A DNA stretch of 64,000 bases from an uncultured Christensenellaceae bacterium. GTDB lineage: Bacteria > Bacillota > Clostridia > Christensenellales > UBA3700. Made by a program: the position numbers and the translations under genes. Location: assembly GCA_910587685.1 (NCBI GenBank), contig CAJUMY010000009.1:5749-69748 (forward strand). Direction: 5' to 3'. Of this stretch, positions 55,423-64,000 are shown one piece after another. Position 1 is the first letter of the stretch. Each line of letters starts with the position of its first letter. Below the pieces are notes generated by a model. That model did not search any database and was not told the DNA's origin. It saw nothing but the letters and a program-made list of their open reading frames with translations.

Positions 55423-55985
55423 CTATCTAACGGCTAGCATCTTAATACCCTCTATCGCAACGCTTGCCGCATTGGTATTGCCGCACACTAAGAGAGTTGC
55501 GCTTCTCTTCGACGTTTTGTCTACGCTCAAAACGTAATTGCACAAAATCGTAACGAAAGTAAATAGCATGATTACGATAGCAAGATACAAGTAATTCATA
55601 AAAGGCGAATCTTCTTTTTCATAATCGTAGTATTGTTGAACGGTCAACGCCTTGAATCCCAAATTCCTATAGAAATCCACGCTTTTATCATTGATGAATA
55701 TCCCGCTCGACAAGCTCGCAAATTGCGGCAATTCATCGCGCACGAGCATCTGTAAAGTTCTGAAATAGATATCTCCGCTCGAAAATACATAGTAATCTTT
55801 GCCGTTCAAATATCCCAGTATCTTTACCTTTCCATCATAAGTATCGCCGTGATCGTCTACAGATATATCGTATATTTCGCCTACGCGGTACGTTTCGGCA
55901 AACGACTTGTTAACGTACGCTTTCCGATAATCGCTTGGAAGTTCGTTAGAAAATCTCAATCCCTTGCTATTAAAATTAGCGCATA
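55423..55985 (-). pseudogene. truncated FtsX/MacB-type permease fragment
   Basis: The frame has no proper start and fuses at its 5' end to the opposite-strand LysR fragment near 55985. It encodes part of an extracellular permease domain (SFAETYRVGEIYDISVDD), one membrane helix (YLAIVIMLFTFVTILCNYVL) and the start of a second cytoplasmic loop, then stops. Three of the four helices and the ATPase are missing. It may descend from a paralogue of the ABC gene at 51714-53885. Confidence 0.7.
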
Positions 55986-55988
55986 ACG

Positions 55989-56319
55989 CCCGAAGATCTA
56001 TGGGACAAGCCTATTTATTCGTTCCCGTCAGTCGATAGGCAAAAACAAAATAAGCGAATGGTTCAAAAAAACAGACGATGAGCTCAATATCGTTGCAACG
56101 GGCAATCTTTTGTATAATATGTCATTGCTCGTAGAAGAAGGTCTGGGGTATGCCGTCAGTTTGGAAAAAATAATCAACACAACGGGAAACTCGAATTTAT
56201 GTTTTCGCCCTCTTTATCCCGAACTCATCTCCCATCTCGATATCGCGTGGAAGAAATATCAGGTGTTTCCGAAATGCGCGCAAGTTTTCTTGAAACGATT
56301 GCAGGATCTTATCGGTTAA
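55989..56319 (+). pseudogene. LysR-family regulator, C-terminal fragment with frameshift
   Basis: Frame 1 reads EDLWDKPIYSFPSVDRQ and then shifts near 56040 (an A-rich run) to a second frame that reads ISEWFKKTDDELNIVATGN and continues through EEGLGYAVSLEKIINTTG to a stop at 56319. Together these match the substrate-binding domain end of LysR regulators. The DNA-binding half is absent. It is a clear remnant. Confidence 0.75.
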
Positions 56320-56486
56320 GTCACAGCATCACCTTGTTGAATTATATATAATTTTATTAGATATGATCGACGGGCGAGAACGTCTCGGCAACTTTTTTCT
56401 AAATTTTTATTAAAGTCCTGTATGTATTTTTATACTGCGATTATTTGAGCTGAACAATATGAAAAGTACGCTTTATTTTCTACAAC

Positions 56487-56530
56487 AAAAAAGACCTTGT
56501 AAAGGAACGTTTTTCCGTTTCAAGGTCTTT
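56487..56530 (-). terminator. terminator after tRNA-Pro
   Basis: On the minus strand AAAGACCTTG pairs with CAAGGTCTTT, with an inner GGAA/TTCC stem, and is followed by more Ts. Confidence 0.85.
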
Positions 56531-56545
56531 CTCTGTTAATAAAAA

Positions 56546-56622
<77 letters not shown>

Positions 56623-56841
56623 AAATATCAAATCTATTCCGCGCTTTTTGTGTTGCGTGCTTAATTATACAACTTAAATCAATGCTTGTCAATCTTTATA
56701 ACTAACTTATTTCGCTTAAAATATATGTTTTATCAACTATTTAGTATCCTCTTTGCGCGCGTTATGTGTAAACAACCTATTCCAACGCAACATAATCTGT
56801 ACTATCATCAATAAGTTATCGCTTGGTTTAGCTCTTGATTT

Positions 56842-57159
56842 CTATTTCTTTCTCTTCTTATTTATCGGAAGCTCATCGTACATACTTTCAAAGAGCTCTT
56901 TAGTAAAAGTTCTGTTCTCTATATCCTCGAGCAAAACCATTTCCTTTGCCCCGCTGTAAGGTATCTCGAGTTTTACTTTAGGGATCATCCTATCTATAGC
57001 GGGAACGCGTTTCAACAATACTCTGTTATTGTATATACCGCCTATCACCTTATCTCTAAAATACAATACGTATTCTCCCATCATAGCTCTCGTTGACACT
57101 CCGTCAAAATGACCGAGCATGTCCATTACGTACCCAACGTATCCTTTATCGGTTGCCAT
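56842..57159 (-). CDS. TfoX N-terminal domain protein
   Basis: This 105-residue protein is a single TfoX_N domain (MMGEYVLYFRDKVIGGIYNNRVLLK is diagnostic). Full-length TfoX/Sxy regulates competence in some proteobacteria, but stand-alone domains are widespread and of unclear role. GGAGAGGTG precedes the ATG. Confidence 0.87.
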   Translation of the reverse strand: MATDKGYVGYVMDMLGHFDGVSTRAMMGEYVLYFRDKVIGGIYNNRVLLKRVPAIDRMIPKVKLEIPYSGAKEMVLLEDIENRTFTKELFESMYDELPINKKRKK

Positions 57160-57453
57160 AATTCACCTCTCCGTATTCCGTAAGTTCACGGAAAAAATTT
57201 TTTCCTCTGATATTTTACCAAATATCGAACGGTATTTCAATATAATTTTATAATATATTAGATTTATGACGCCGATTACGCGATATTAATATCAAACGAT
57301 GAAAAACAATAGCAATTTCATAATGCGTTATGATAAAATATCGATAAAGAGACATATGTTAAAACGTTCATAGATATACCGCCGATATCACGTATAATAT
57401 AGAGCGGTTACGTTTGGTTCAATAAAACTTTATTAAAAATCAGAGAGGGAAAG

Positions 57454-58548
57454 ATGAAAAAGAATCTAAGCGTTATTGTAGTACTTATATTGTTACTGTC
57501 GCTATTTGTAAGCTGTACGCTTCACGACAATTCGACAACAAGCGTAGCTGAGCTCGGAGTAGCTCCCGAAAAGCCGTTAGCGATACATACCGACAAGCAA
57601 TATACGTATCTGCAAAGAGCGCTATCTTCAAACGCTTCCGCCTACGCAAACGGCAAGAAAGAACTAAGTAAACCCGTAGATTTGAGATTGAAATGGGATA
57701 TTAAATCCTCCGACTGCACCGTAAAGATCAGTGAAAATAGCGATATGTCCAACGCCGTTACTTATAAGACGGATAAGAACGATATTTATCTCAACAATTT
57801 CAAGATAGCCGCTTCATATTACTGGACGGTAACGTCGAACGGCGTCGAGAGCGAAGTCAACGAATTCATGACCGACGGCGCTTGTCCTCGTAATCTATCG
57901 GTTGACGGAGTGACTAACGTGAGAGATCTAGGCGGATGGGAGACAGGGAGCGGAAAAAGAACGAAACAGGGGCTTATCTACCGTTCGGGTCGTCTCAACG
58001 AAAGCAGCGCGAAAACTCCCAATATCGAAATAACCGAAAGCGGTAAAAAAGTAATGCTCGAAACGCTAGGCATAAGATGCGAAATCGATCTTAGAAAATC
58101 CGACGACGGCGAGATCGGCGGCATCGATTCAAGTCCTTTAGGCGATAGCGTCAATTACTATAACTGTCCTATGGAGTGGGACGGAAATATGTGGCTTGAC
58201 AACAGAGCGCAGATAATCTATATGTTCTCCCTACTTGCAAACGCAGAAAACTATCCGCTCGTATTCCACTGCAATATAGGAACCGACAGAACGGGAATGA
58301 TGGCGTTTTTGATCAACGCTCTTCTCGGCGTTAGCGAAGACGATCTTCTTAAAGATTATATGTTCTCGAATTTAGGGAAAATCGGAGGTACGCGTCACAA
58401 AACGGGCGTAACGGACAGTCCGTATTACAAAGCCGTAGCGGAAGCAAACGGCTCGTCGCTAAGCGAAAAGACGTATAACGCGCTCGTCGCTCTCGGCGTA
58501 AGATCTGAACATATAGATTTTGTGATCTCAACGCTCAAAGGAGAATAA
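57454..58548 (+). CDS. secreted tyrosine-phosphatase-like lipoprotein
   Basis: This 364-residue protein has a lipoprotein signal with Cys21 in FVSC. A fibronectin-III-like domain (about 70-140) is followed by a phosphatase domain with NVRDLGG (155-161) and the active-site loop HCNIGTDRTG (Cys273, Arg279). The loop fits the CX5R class that dephosphorylates phosphotyrosine or phosphoinositides. An AGAGAGGG site precedes the ATG. It stands alone. Its surface location suggests action on extracellular or host substrates, but that is inferred. Confidence 0.88.
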   Translation: MKKNLSVIVVLILLLSLFVSCTLHDNSTTSVAELGVAPEKPLAIHTDKQYTYLQRALSSNASAYANGKKELSKPVDLRLKWDIKSSDCTVKISENSDMSNAVTYKTDKNDIYLNNFKIAASYYWTVTSNGVESEVNEFMTDGACPRNLSVDGVTNVRDLGGWETGSGKRTKQGLIYRSGRLNESSAKTPNIEITESGKKVMLETLGIRCEIDLRKSDDGEIGGIDSSPLGDSVNYYNCPMEWDGNMWLDNRAQIIYMFSLLANAENYPLVFHCNIGTDRTGMMAFLINALLGVSEDDLLKDYMFSNLGKIGGTRHKTGVTDSPYYKAVAEANGSSLSEKTYNALVALGVRSEHIDFVISTLKGE

Positions 58549-58635
58549 AAACGCATTATCTTAACATAAAAATATATCCATATGTATATCGAATTAAGAT
58601 AATATACCCAAATCGACAGTATAATAAAAATCAAA

Positions 58636-58664
58636 AACGCCGCTTGATACCTTTAAGCGGCGTT
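58636..58664 (-). terminator. terminator of the GNAT gene
   Basis: AACGCCGCTT and AAGCGGCGTT form a 10-bp stem; on the minus strand it is followed by TTTTTGATTTTT. It may also help end the converging phosphatase transcript. Confidence 0.8.
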
Positions 58665-58764
58665 AAATATTTTGATAAATCTAAATATCATCAATGTGAT
58701 TTTTTACTTTTAATAAACTCTTTTATTTACGTCCGAATAAAACCGAGAAACGTATTAAAAAGAC

Positions 58765-59280
58765 TTATATCAAATCTTCTTTAACGAGCGAATACATTCT
58801 CATATCCAGTATCTCTCCGTTCTTAACTGCGTTACTTCTAAGCGTTCCTTCAAACTTAAATCCCGCCTTCTCAAGGGCTCTGCAAGACGCCGCGTTACGG
58901 GAAAAAGGCTCCGCGAATATCCTTATAATATCGGTATTGTCAAAGACGTATCTCGTAACTTTTGCGATAGCGTTCGACGCAATACCTCTCCCCCAATACT
59001 CTTCGCCTATATAATAGCCCATTTCGGCAGTCCTTGCGTGTATATTCTGCTGTCTGAATACGCCGATGCTCCCAACGAGCGCGCCGTCGAAAACGATAGC
59101 GAACGCGATAACGTCGTTCTTATCTTCTCCGAGCATTGCCGAAATGAACTCAACCGCGTCGCTCTTTTTATACGGATAAGGCAGACCGTCCCTTAAATTA
59201 TCGAGTACTTTCTTATTGTTGACGATAGCGGCAAGTTCTTCCGCATCGTCCATCTTCCACTCCCTGATCTCGCACTCCAT
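58765..59280 (-). CDS. RimJ/RimL-type GNAT acetyltransferase
   Basis: This 171-residue protein has IGEEYWGRGIASNAI for acetyl-CoA binding and NAASCRALEKAGFKFEG, typical of RimJ/RimL enzymes that acetylate protein N-termini or small molecules. The ATG at 59280 has GGAGG ten bases upstream; 17 more codons are open before it. The substrate is unknown. Confidence 0.87.
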   Translation of the reverse strand: MECEIREWKMDDAEELAAIVNNKKVLDNLRDGLPYPYKKSDAVEFISAMLGEDKNDVIAFAIVFDGALVGSIGVFRQQNIHARTAEMGYYIGEEYWGRGIASNAIAKVTRYVFDNTDIIRIFAEPFSRNAASCRALEKAGFKFEGTLRSNAVKNGEILDMRMYSLVKEDLI

Positions 59281-59362
59281 ATCAAAACTTCCTCCGACGA
59301 ACCTGAGACGCTTTAGTAAGTTGTTTTTCAAAAATTAGACTTCGAAAAACCATAAACTTATC

Positions 59363-59962
59363 CTACAGCTTTATAACGCAAGCATCGGCGGTCTTTCTTT
59401 TTCCCAATACCAATTCTCCGCTCATTATCTTATATACGCCGGCGACGGGGATAGCGCATACGAACGTCGCGACAGCGCCGATAGCTTCGTACGGAATATC
59501 GCTGAGGATATACGCCCCGAACGGAACTTTCCAAATAACTACAGTCGCAATGACCGATACCCAGAAGTACATAAGTTCGCCAAGCGAAGCGATAGCGGCA
59601 TATGAAAATACGCTGATATTTTTGTGACTGCCGTTAAGCGCTTTATAACAAATAAGCGGCATACTGTACCCGATAACGACCTCTAAAAGCCACAGTTGGA
59701 CTCTCGGCAACTCCATAGGCATCCAAGCTATACAGCTAAGTTCGAATATCAATGAATACGCGAGTATCAAAACTATATTTTTTATAGGCGACATACACGC
59801 GGCGCAAACCGCCAATATCGGGAATGCGATATTCATAAAAGGTATCTCCAGTACAAACTGGTCGAAGCACATTATCGCCAGCAAGCATACAAGCGAAAAC
59901 CAACCTTTTATTCCCTTTGTCTTTGAAAGTCTTTCGACCTTATTTAATGAAATCCCGTTCAT
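59363..59962 (-). CDS. ECF-transporter S-component-like membrane protein
   Basis: This 199-residue protein has about six hydrophobic segments. The C-terminal segment (SDIPYEAIGAVATFVCAIPVAG) resembles the last part of ECF substrate-binding (S) proteins, which take up vitamins using a shared energising module. The substrate is not evident. It lies 16 bases after a DUF4430 lipoprotein, a common partner of ECF-type uptake loci. The assignment is from pattern only. Confidence 0.6.
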   Translation of the reverse strand: MNGISLNKVERLSKTKGIKGWFSLVCLLAIMCFDQFVLEIPFMNIAFPILAVCAACMSPIKNIVLILAYSLIFELSCIAWMPMELPRVQLWLLEVVIGYSMPLICYKALNGSHKNISVFSYAAIASLGELMYFWVSVIATVVIWKVPFGAYILSDIPYEAIGAVATFVCAIPVAGVYKIMSGELVLGKRKTADACVIKL

Positions 59963-59978
59963 ATTTCACTCCTTTTAA

Positions 59979-60509
59979 TTAACTTAGCCATCCTTTATAT
60001 ACTAGCACTAAAGTGTCGAGGTCGTCAACCGTTCCCGCAATGTTATCCTCTCCGAGCAACTCGATAAAGTTCGCGCATTTTGCATATTTGCCGTCCGCCG
60101 AAATATATACCGTCTCGAGATCGTACTCTCTTCCGTCCGTAAGAACGCATTTTGAAAACATATAGTACCTGTGTTCCGCAAGCCTGAAAGAAATACTGTC
60201 GTCCCTATCTTCAAAGAACTTGGATACCGCCTCGTACACAGTCGCGCCGTACATAGGTATTTTCCACGAACAAATAATATCGCCGTCGATAGAAGAATGG
60301 TCGTATCTTCCTCCTTCGCTTTCAAAGGAACTCCCTTCCTCGCGCAACTCTAGAGTAAAGTATAACTGCTCGCCGTTAAGCGTCACGTACTCGGGATCGC
60401 TCGACGTCTTATCCTTTCCCCATACTCCGTCGCACGCGGCAAAAACGAACAAGATAACAACGACCGCTAGCGATATGATAATAATATTGATGATGCTCTT
60501 CCTTTTCAT
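59979..60509 (-). CDS. DUF4430-like lipoprotein
   Basis: This 176-residue protein has a lipoprotein signal with FAAC (Cys26). The mature domain has YGATVYEAVSKFFEDRDDSI, which matches the DUF4430 pattern; this domain forms the small beta half of transcobalamin-like vitamin B12 binders. It sits between a large helical lipoprotein and an S-component-like protein, so a vitamin-capture role is suggested. The domain call rests on a short motif. Confidence 0.6.
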   Translation of the reverse strand: MKRKSIINIIIISLAVVVILFVFAACDGVWGKDKTSSDPEYVTLNGEQLYFTLELREEGSSFESEGGRYDHSSIDGDIICSWKIPMYGATVYEAVSKFFEDRDDSISFRLAEHRYYMFSKCVLTDGREYDLETVYISADGKYAKCANFIELLGEDNIAGTVDDLDTLVLVYKGWLS

Positions 60510-60536
60510 AGAAATACCTGCCTCGCTTTATGCAAG

Positions 60537-60567
60537 CCGACGCGTTTTGCGGCGCCGCAAACGTCGG
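60537..60567. repeat. strong inverted repeat between two lipoprotein genes
   Basis: The perfect 16-bp palindrome TTTGCGGCGCCGCAAA (60546-60561) is flanked by CCGACG/CGTCGG arms. On the plus strand it is followed by TTTTTG, so it could end antisense transcription; on the operon strand it may stabilise or attenuate the mRNA. Confidence 0.65.
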
Positions 60568-60645
60568 TTTTTGATTTTCGAATTTTCGGCGCGAACCGCC
60601 GCATAATTATAGCGTATCGATTTATTATGCTATTTTCATATTTAT

Positions 60646-62289
60646 TCAGCCTATATCGACGACTTTATCAGCGGAGTTGTAAAGTCCGAGCGGAGACGGC
60701 GCCTCGACGCCATAAACCATCGCGCAGTAGGCTATAGCGACAGCCATATCCGAAGTGTTGTCTATCACGTAACGTCCTTCGCTATCTTTTTTAAGCGTCT
60801 CTCTCCATAGAGTTATCACGTTGTAAACTTGTCCGACTTCCTCGTCGATATGATATTTACATCCTTCGCCGACGCATATTTCTAAATGATAGACTTCTTT
60901 GACGTAATGCTCCATATCAACTCCGTTCATAAATCCGTAAAGAAGTCCGTAAAAAGGCTCCGCGCTCGCCCCGGTATTAAGGTCGCTGTTATAGAAATTG
61001 CACAATCTATCCATATTGATCATCTCTTCAAGCGGCTGATCCCAACCGTCGGTAAACGGGAAATATCCCTGCATAGTCTTTTCGTACGCGACGTCGTATT
61101 TTTCATGATTCCTGAATATCGAACCTGCAAGCGGTCTGCCGGAAAACCCTACCCAATTCGCAGTTCCTCCGTCCTTTATCCAATTCCCGTCAACGTCCTT
61201 ATCGTAATACGAGAGCATATATTTTTCGGAATTTTCTACAGTATCTGATAGCGGCAGTCCTAGATTGTACGCAGTTATAGTCAATACGCTCTCGATATCG
61301 TAACCCCAAGCGACTTTCGTATTGGGAACGCAAGAATACCATAGCGTCTTCAGTTTCGCTTTCATCTCGTTACGCATATCTTTAGTCATATCTGCGTATT
61401 CTGCAAAGGCGCGTTCGTAAGTTGATAAGAATTCTGCGTGTCCGCTGTCTTTGCCCGTTGCGGAATATATGACGCCGAGGATGTCTCTCATTACTTCATA
61501 CTCGAGCCTATAGCTGTCGTTTGTAAAATTATTGACGCAGTTATTTCCCTTAGTAAGTATTTCAGAGAGAGCGATCTCCTCATTGCCAAACGTATACAGC
61601 GCGTCGGAATAAAACGAATCGACATACTTTAAGTAGTCCTTTATCATGACGTCGTATTTTGAATACTCGGTACTCGGCGTTTCGGACAAAGAACGACTGT
61701 CGAGATATTGATTATATATCGCCGACCAGCTGTAAAGATAATCGGGAACGCCGTACCAACCCTGCCGACCTGCTTCGGATGAAATAAACGCCGCGTCGGA
61801 TATAGCTCCGTCCTCGATTATCTCCTCTATCATATCGAGGTACTTCTTGATTTGCGCCTTAGCGTTGTCGTTATAAAAATCTCCTTTTACGTAACGCAAA
61901 TATAGTAGAGGAAGTCTCGCCTCGGCGGTCTTTGCGTTCTCTGCGGCGTTCTTAAAGTTATCGGAGGACAGATATTCTTTGAGAGAAATTTTCAATTCCT
62001 CCGCAAGCTTATCGAATCTCTCCCACACTCCCTCTATCTTCATATCCGACGTAGGCGTAAATGTACTTTTCAAGAGTTTACCGTCAGAGTACCAACCGAC
62101 GAAATTATAGCCTTCTCTTTCGTCGGGATTTTTAAGAGTATAGCTGTCGCCGACTTTTATGACCGCAGTATATGTATTGCCGTTTTCCGTTATTGTCAAA
62201 ACATACTCGTTCGCGGCGCAGCTTGCCGCAACGCTTAAGACAAAACAAACTATGAGCATAGCGCTCAATATCTTGAATATTTTTTTCAT
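60646..62289 (-). CDS. large lipoprotein with an InlB-type repeat and a helical domain
   Basis: This 547-residue protein has a lipoprotein signal (VAASC). Residues about 25-90 form one InlB B-repeat-like module (GYNFVGWYSDGKLLKSTFTP). The remaining 450 residues look mostly alpha-helical with several aromatic-rich turns, perhaps an alpha/alpha toroid, but I cannot assign a family. It begins the three-gene set with the DUF4430 and S-component-like proteins. The second of two close ATGs is chosen because its ribosome spacing is better. Confidence 0.65.
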   Translation of the reverse strand: MKKIFKILSAMLIVCFVLSVAASCAANEYVLTITENGNTYTAVIKVGDSYTLKNPDEREGYNFVGWYSDGKLLKSTFTPTSDMKIEGVWERFDKLAEELKISLKEYLSSDNFKNAAENAKTAEARLPLLYLRYVKGDFYNDNAKAQIKKYLDMIEEIIEDGAISDAAFISSEAGRQGWYGVPDYLYSWSAIYNQYLDSRSLSETPSTEYSKYDVMIKDYLKYVDSFYSDALYTFGNEEIALSEILTKGNNCVNNFTNDSYRLEYEVMRDILGVIYSATGKDSGHAEFLSTYERAFAEYADMTKDMRNEMKAKLKTLWYSCVPNTKVAWGYDIESVLTITAYNLGLPLSDTVENSEKYMLSYYDKDVDGNWIKDGGTANWVGFSGRPLAGSIFRNHEKYDVAYEKTMQGYFPFTDGWDQPLEEMINMDRLCNFYNSDLNTGASAEPFYGLLYGFMNGVDMEHYVKEVYHLEICVGEGCKYHIDEEVGQVYNVITLWRETLKKDSEGRYVIDNTSDMAVAIAYCAMVYGVEAPSPLGLYNSADKVVDIG

Positions 62290-62423
62290 CCTTTTCATCT
62301 TCCTTTTATTTTAGTAAAATATCATATTTCGACGCGTAGCCGATCTTCATATTTCATGATATGAGCGTAAAAAACGCTCCGAGCAGTCGTCCGATCATCG
62401 CCTTTACTATCGTTTCGGTAAAA

Positions 62424-62465
62424 TAAAAAACGCGTAAACACGGCAACCGATGCCCTTTACACGTT
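62424..62465 (-). terminator. terminator downstream of the tRNA-like element
   Basis: AACGTGTAAA and TTTACGCGTT pair (one G-U) with an inner GGCA/TGCC, followed by TTTTTTATTTT on the minus strand. Confidence 0.75.
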
Positions 62466-62578
62466 TCTCGCCACAACGAGTAATAAAATACGCAAGGTAA
62501 TCTGACTCATGACACGTCAAAATATCGAATAAGATCGCATAAAAGCGTCCTATTATTTCACACAGTCAAATACAGAAA

Positions 62579-62635
62579 TGGCGGTTGCTCGGGATTCGAA
62601 CCCGACTTCCTTTATATCTACTCAGTTCGCAACTT
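62579..62635 (-). pseudogene. tRNA-like 3' end without D-arm and anticodon arm
   Basis: On the minus strand a perfect T-arm (TCGGG, loop TTCGAAT, CCCGA) is followed by GCAACCG and then CCA. GTTGC about 20 bases upstream can pair with GCAAC, but no D-arm or anticodon arm fits between. A possible promoter (TTTACT-18-TATCAT) lies about 80 bases upstream and a terminator follows. It may be a decayed tRNA, an attachment-site remnant, or an unusual tRNA-like RNA. Confidence 0.6.
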
Positions 62636-62782
62636 TTCAAATCGTATTTTTATTAAATTATATTTTAGATCCGCGAACGAGTAACCAATATATATCCGTT
62701 CGCATCTTTATGATAACATATAAGAACCTATCAAGTAAAGCGATTATATAACGTATATATCAAAGAGAAATGCATGTTAATA

Positions 62783-62820
62783 TAAAAAGCTCGGAAAAGA
62801 ATCTCCTTCTCTTCCGGGCT
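62783..62820 (-). terminator. terminator of the surface-protein gene
   Basis: AGCCCGGAAGAGAA pairs with TTCTTTTCCGAGCT (two G-U pairs) on the minus strand, followed by TTTTTAT. Confidence 0.85.
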
Positions 62821-62969
62821 GACCGATATAAGACTATTTTCATAGAAACGTCTATATATATGCTTCACTCGATCAATGATGTTTTAATCAAAACTTTGAT
62901 CGCGTCGCTTTAATTTACTTGGATAGACTGTTTTACCGCTTCGCCGCCGTTAGATGATCGATGTCAATT

Positions 62970-64000
62970 TCACGCATTGTCGCCATCGACGATATTCTCC
63001 GCGTTCTTATCCTGTTCTCTTTTCGCCTTACGTTTCTCTTTGAGGAGCTGTTTCCTGTACTCGAGATTTTCCTCTATCTGCGTAACTCTTAGGTCGATTA
63101 GATCCTTAGCCATTTCAAAAGCCGATTCGCTGTCTACGGCTATCTCGGTCTCTTTTATCTTTATCTCCGCGTCGTTCTCCTTCGCGTTCATTCTGAGTTT
63201 TCTGAGTCTCTCGTCCTCGATCCTAAAGTACGCCATGACTTCGCCGTCCTTGACGCTGAGCTTCACTACCTGCTTAGTTCCTTTGCCTACCGTCAAGTGA
63301 TACTTTGCGAACGACGCCTTCTCTCCCGATCTCTCGATAGCGTAGTCGCGAAGTCCGAATATGTACCTCTTCTCCTCGTCGCTAAGTAATAGTATCGAGT
63401 CCTTGATATCGAGCCTTTCGCTGCCGCTTATTACGACCGCGCCATCCGAGACGTATCTTCCGCTTTCGCTCTCTGCCGCGACTATCTCATCATTACGTCG
63501 GGCACCCTCCTTGTCGTCGCTGCCTTCTGATTCTCTTCCGCTGGCTTCGCCTTCTCTGCCGCTCCCGTAAGTCTCGTCTTCGTCGTCCTCGTCATCATCG
63601 TCGTCTTCATATTCATCGCCGCCGCCGTTATTGGGATAGAACGGAGGATAAGGAGAATATACTACGTTATTCTCGCTCTTTTTCATAGCTATGAGTATCA
63701 TTCCAATGAATACACCTACTATCAATAACAATATTACTACTATCAAGCAAGTGATCACTATGAGCCACGTGAGCATCCAATCGGACATACCTACGCTTCC
63801 CTGATCAGTTCCGTTATTGTTATTATCGTTATCGCCCTCGACTACAGCCTCGAAATTATAAGGCATACTAGCAGTAGGCGTAGGCGATACGTCGCCCGTA
63901 GCCGTTATAAACTCGAAGTTATTCACGTACGCGGACTTCAGCTTTGCTACTACCTGATACGTCTCTCCGTCCTTTAGCTTGCTCTTAGATACCGTCTTGC
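62970..64000 (-). CDS. C-terminal part of a large surface protein with a cytoplasmic domain
   Basis: The frame runs to the window edge, so the start lies outside. The visible part ends an extracellular region (KTVSKSKLKDGETYQVVAKL), followed by one membrane helix (WLIVITCLIVVILLLIVGVF), a very acidic linker of Asp and Glu, a charged region, and a basic domain (IFGLRDYAIERSG, then KGTKQVVKLSVKDGEVMAYF) with a Lys-rich coiled end. I know similar tails in large exoproteins of uncultured Clostridia but cannot name the family. Codons upstream of the first in-window start candidate read as normal protein, which argues for the extension. Confidence 0.75.
   Translation of the reverse strand, partial: KTVSKSKLKDGETYQVVAKLKSAYVNNFEFITATGDVSPTPTASMPYNFEAVVEGDNDNNNNGTDQGSVGMSDWMLTWLIVITCLIVVILLLIVGVFIGMILIAMKKSENNVVYSPYPPFYPNNGGGDEYEDDDDDEDDEDETYGSGREGEASGRESEGSDDKEGARRNDEIVAAESESGRYVSDGAVVISGSERLDIKDSILLLSDEEKRYIFGLRDYAIERSGEKASFAKYHLTVGKGTKQVVKLSVKDGEVMAYFRIEDERLRKLRMNAKENDAEIKIKETEIAVDSESAFEMAKDLIDLRVTQIEENLEYRKQLLKEKRKAKREQDKNAENIVDGDNA

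Noticed and set aside
62579..62960. tmRNA (ssrA)
   Set aside because: The 3' end resembles a tRNA, but no matching 5' acceptor strand or tag-peptide frame lies about 300-350 bases upstream.

Overview
This window looks like a chromosomal segment of a low-to-moderate GC Bacillota, probably a Clostridia-grade gut or anaerobic lineage. The reasons are Gram-positive lipoproteins, WhiA, CdaA, DegV, a T-box, a TRAP (MtrB) homologue, ferredoxin, a PPi-type phosphofructokinase, and strong sigma-A promoters (TTGACA-17-TATAAT) with AGGAGG-like ribosome sites. No phage, transposase or CRISPR array was seen. Most of the window is housekeeping DNA; one decayed accessory patch lies near 53.9-56.3 kb.

Region 1 (1-15.9 kb) is amino-acid biosynthesis. 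On the minus strand a branched-chain operon runs ilvB-cimA-leuC (leuC leaves the window). It is preceded by a promoter, a Leu/Val-rich leader peptide and an intrinsic terminator that can be replaced by an antiterminator. On the plus strand a DAHP synthase and prephenate dehydrogenase (tyrosine branch) follow a 28-residue leader peptide with 8 Tyr and 4 Phe codons and a mutually exclusive antiterminator/terminator. Facing them is a six-gene operon, second DAHP synthase-aroB-aroC-pheA-aroA-aroE/aroK fusion, preceded by a T-box with a Phe (UUC) specifier. aroQ lies nearby, so with aroQ the whole route from DAHP to prephenate, plus both terminal branches, is present.

Region 2 (16-25.4 kb) holds an AzlCD amino-acid exporter, a ClC channel, an ACT-domain protein, a TetR-DegV pair with a visible operator, and an mtrB-pfkA-pfp operon in which a TRAP-like protein is co-transcribed with two phosphofructokinases. 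It ends with a GNAT toxin-antitoxin-like pair.

Region 3 (25.5-51.6 kb) carries replication and envelope genes (dnaE, whiA, a PHP hydrolase, murB), lysC-DUF1015-cdaA, a two-component system, comEC-holA with two linked envelope genes, a glpA/glpB-like oxidoreductase cluster, pyrophosphatase, an RNA methyltransferase, a DUF885 lipoprotein and a ferredoxin.

Region 4 (51.7-64 kb) has a MacB-type ABC transporter flanked by gene remnants, tRNA-Pro, a TfoX-domain protein, a secreted tyrosine-phosphatase-like lipoprotein, a three-gene locus (helical lipoprotein, DUF4430 lipoprotein, ECF S-component-like membrane protein), a tRNA-like 3' end lacking its 5' half, and the C-terminal part of a large surface protein.

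The most notable theme is that the amino-acid pathways here show three different RNA-level control principles: ribosome-stalling leader peptides (Tyr/Phe and Leu/Val), a T-box (Phe) and a divergent TRAP protein (normally Trp).
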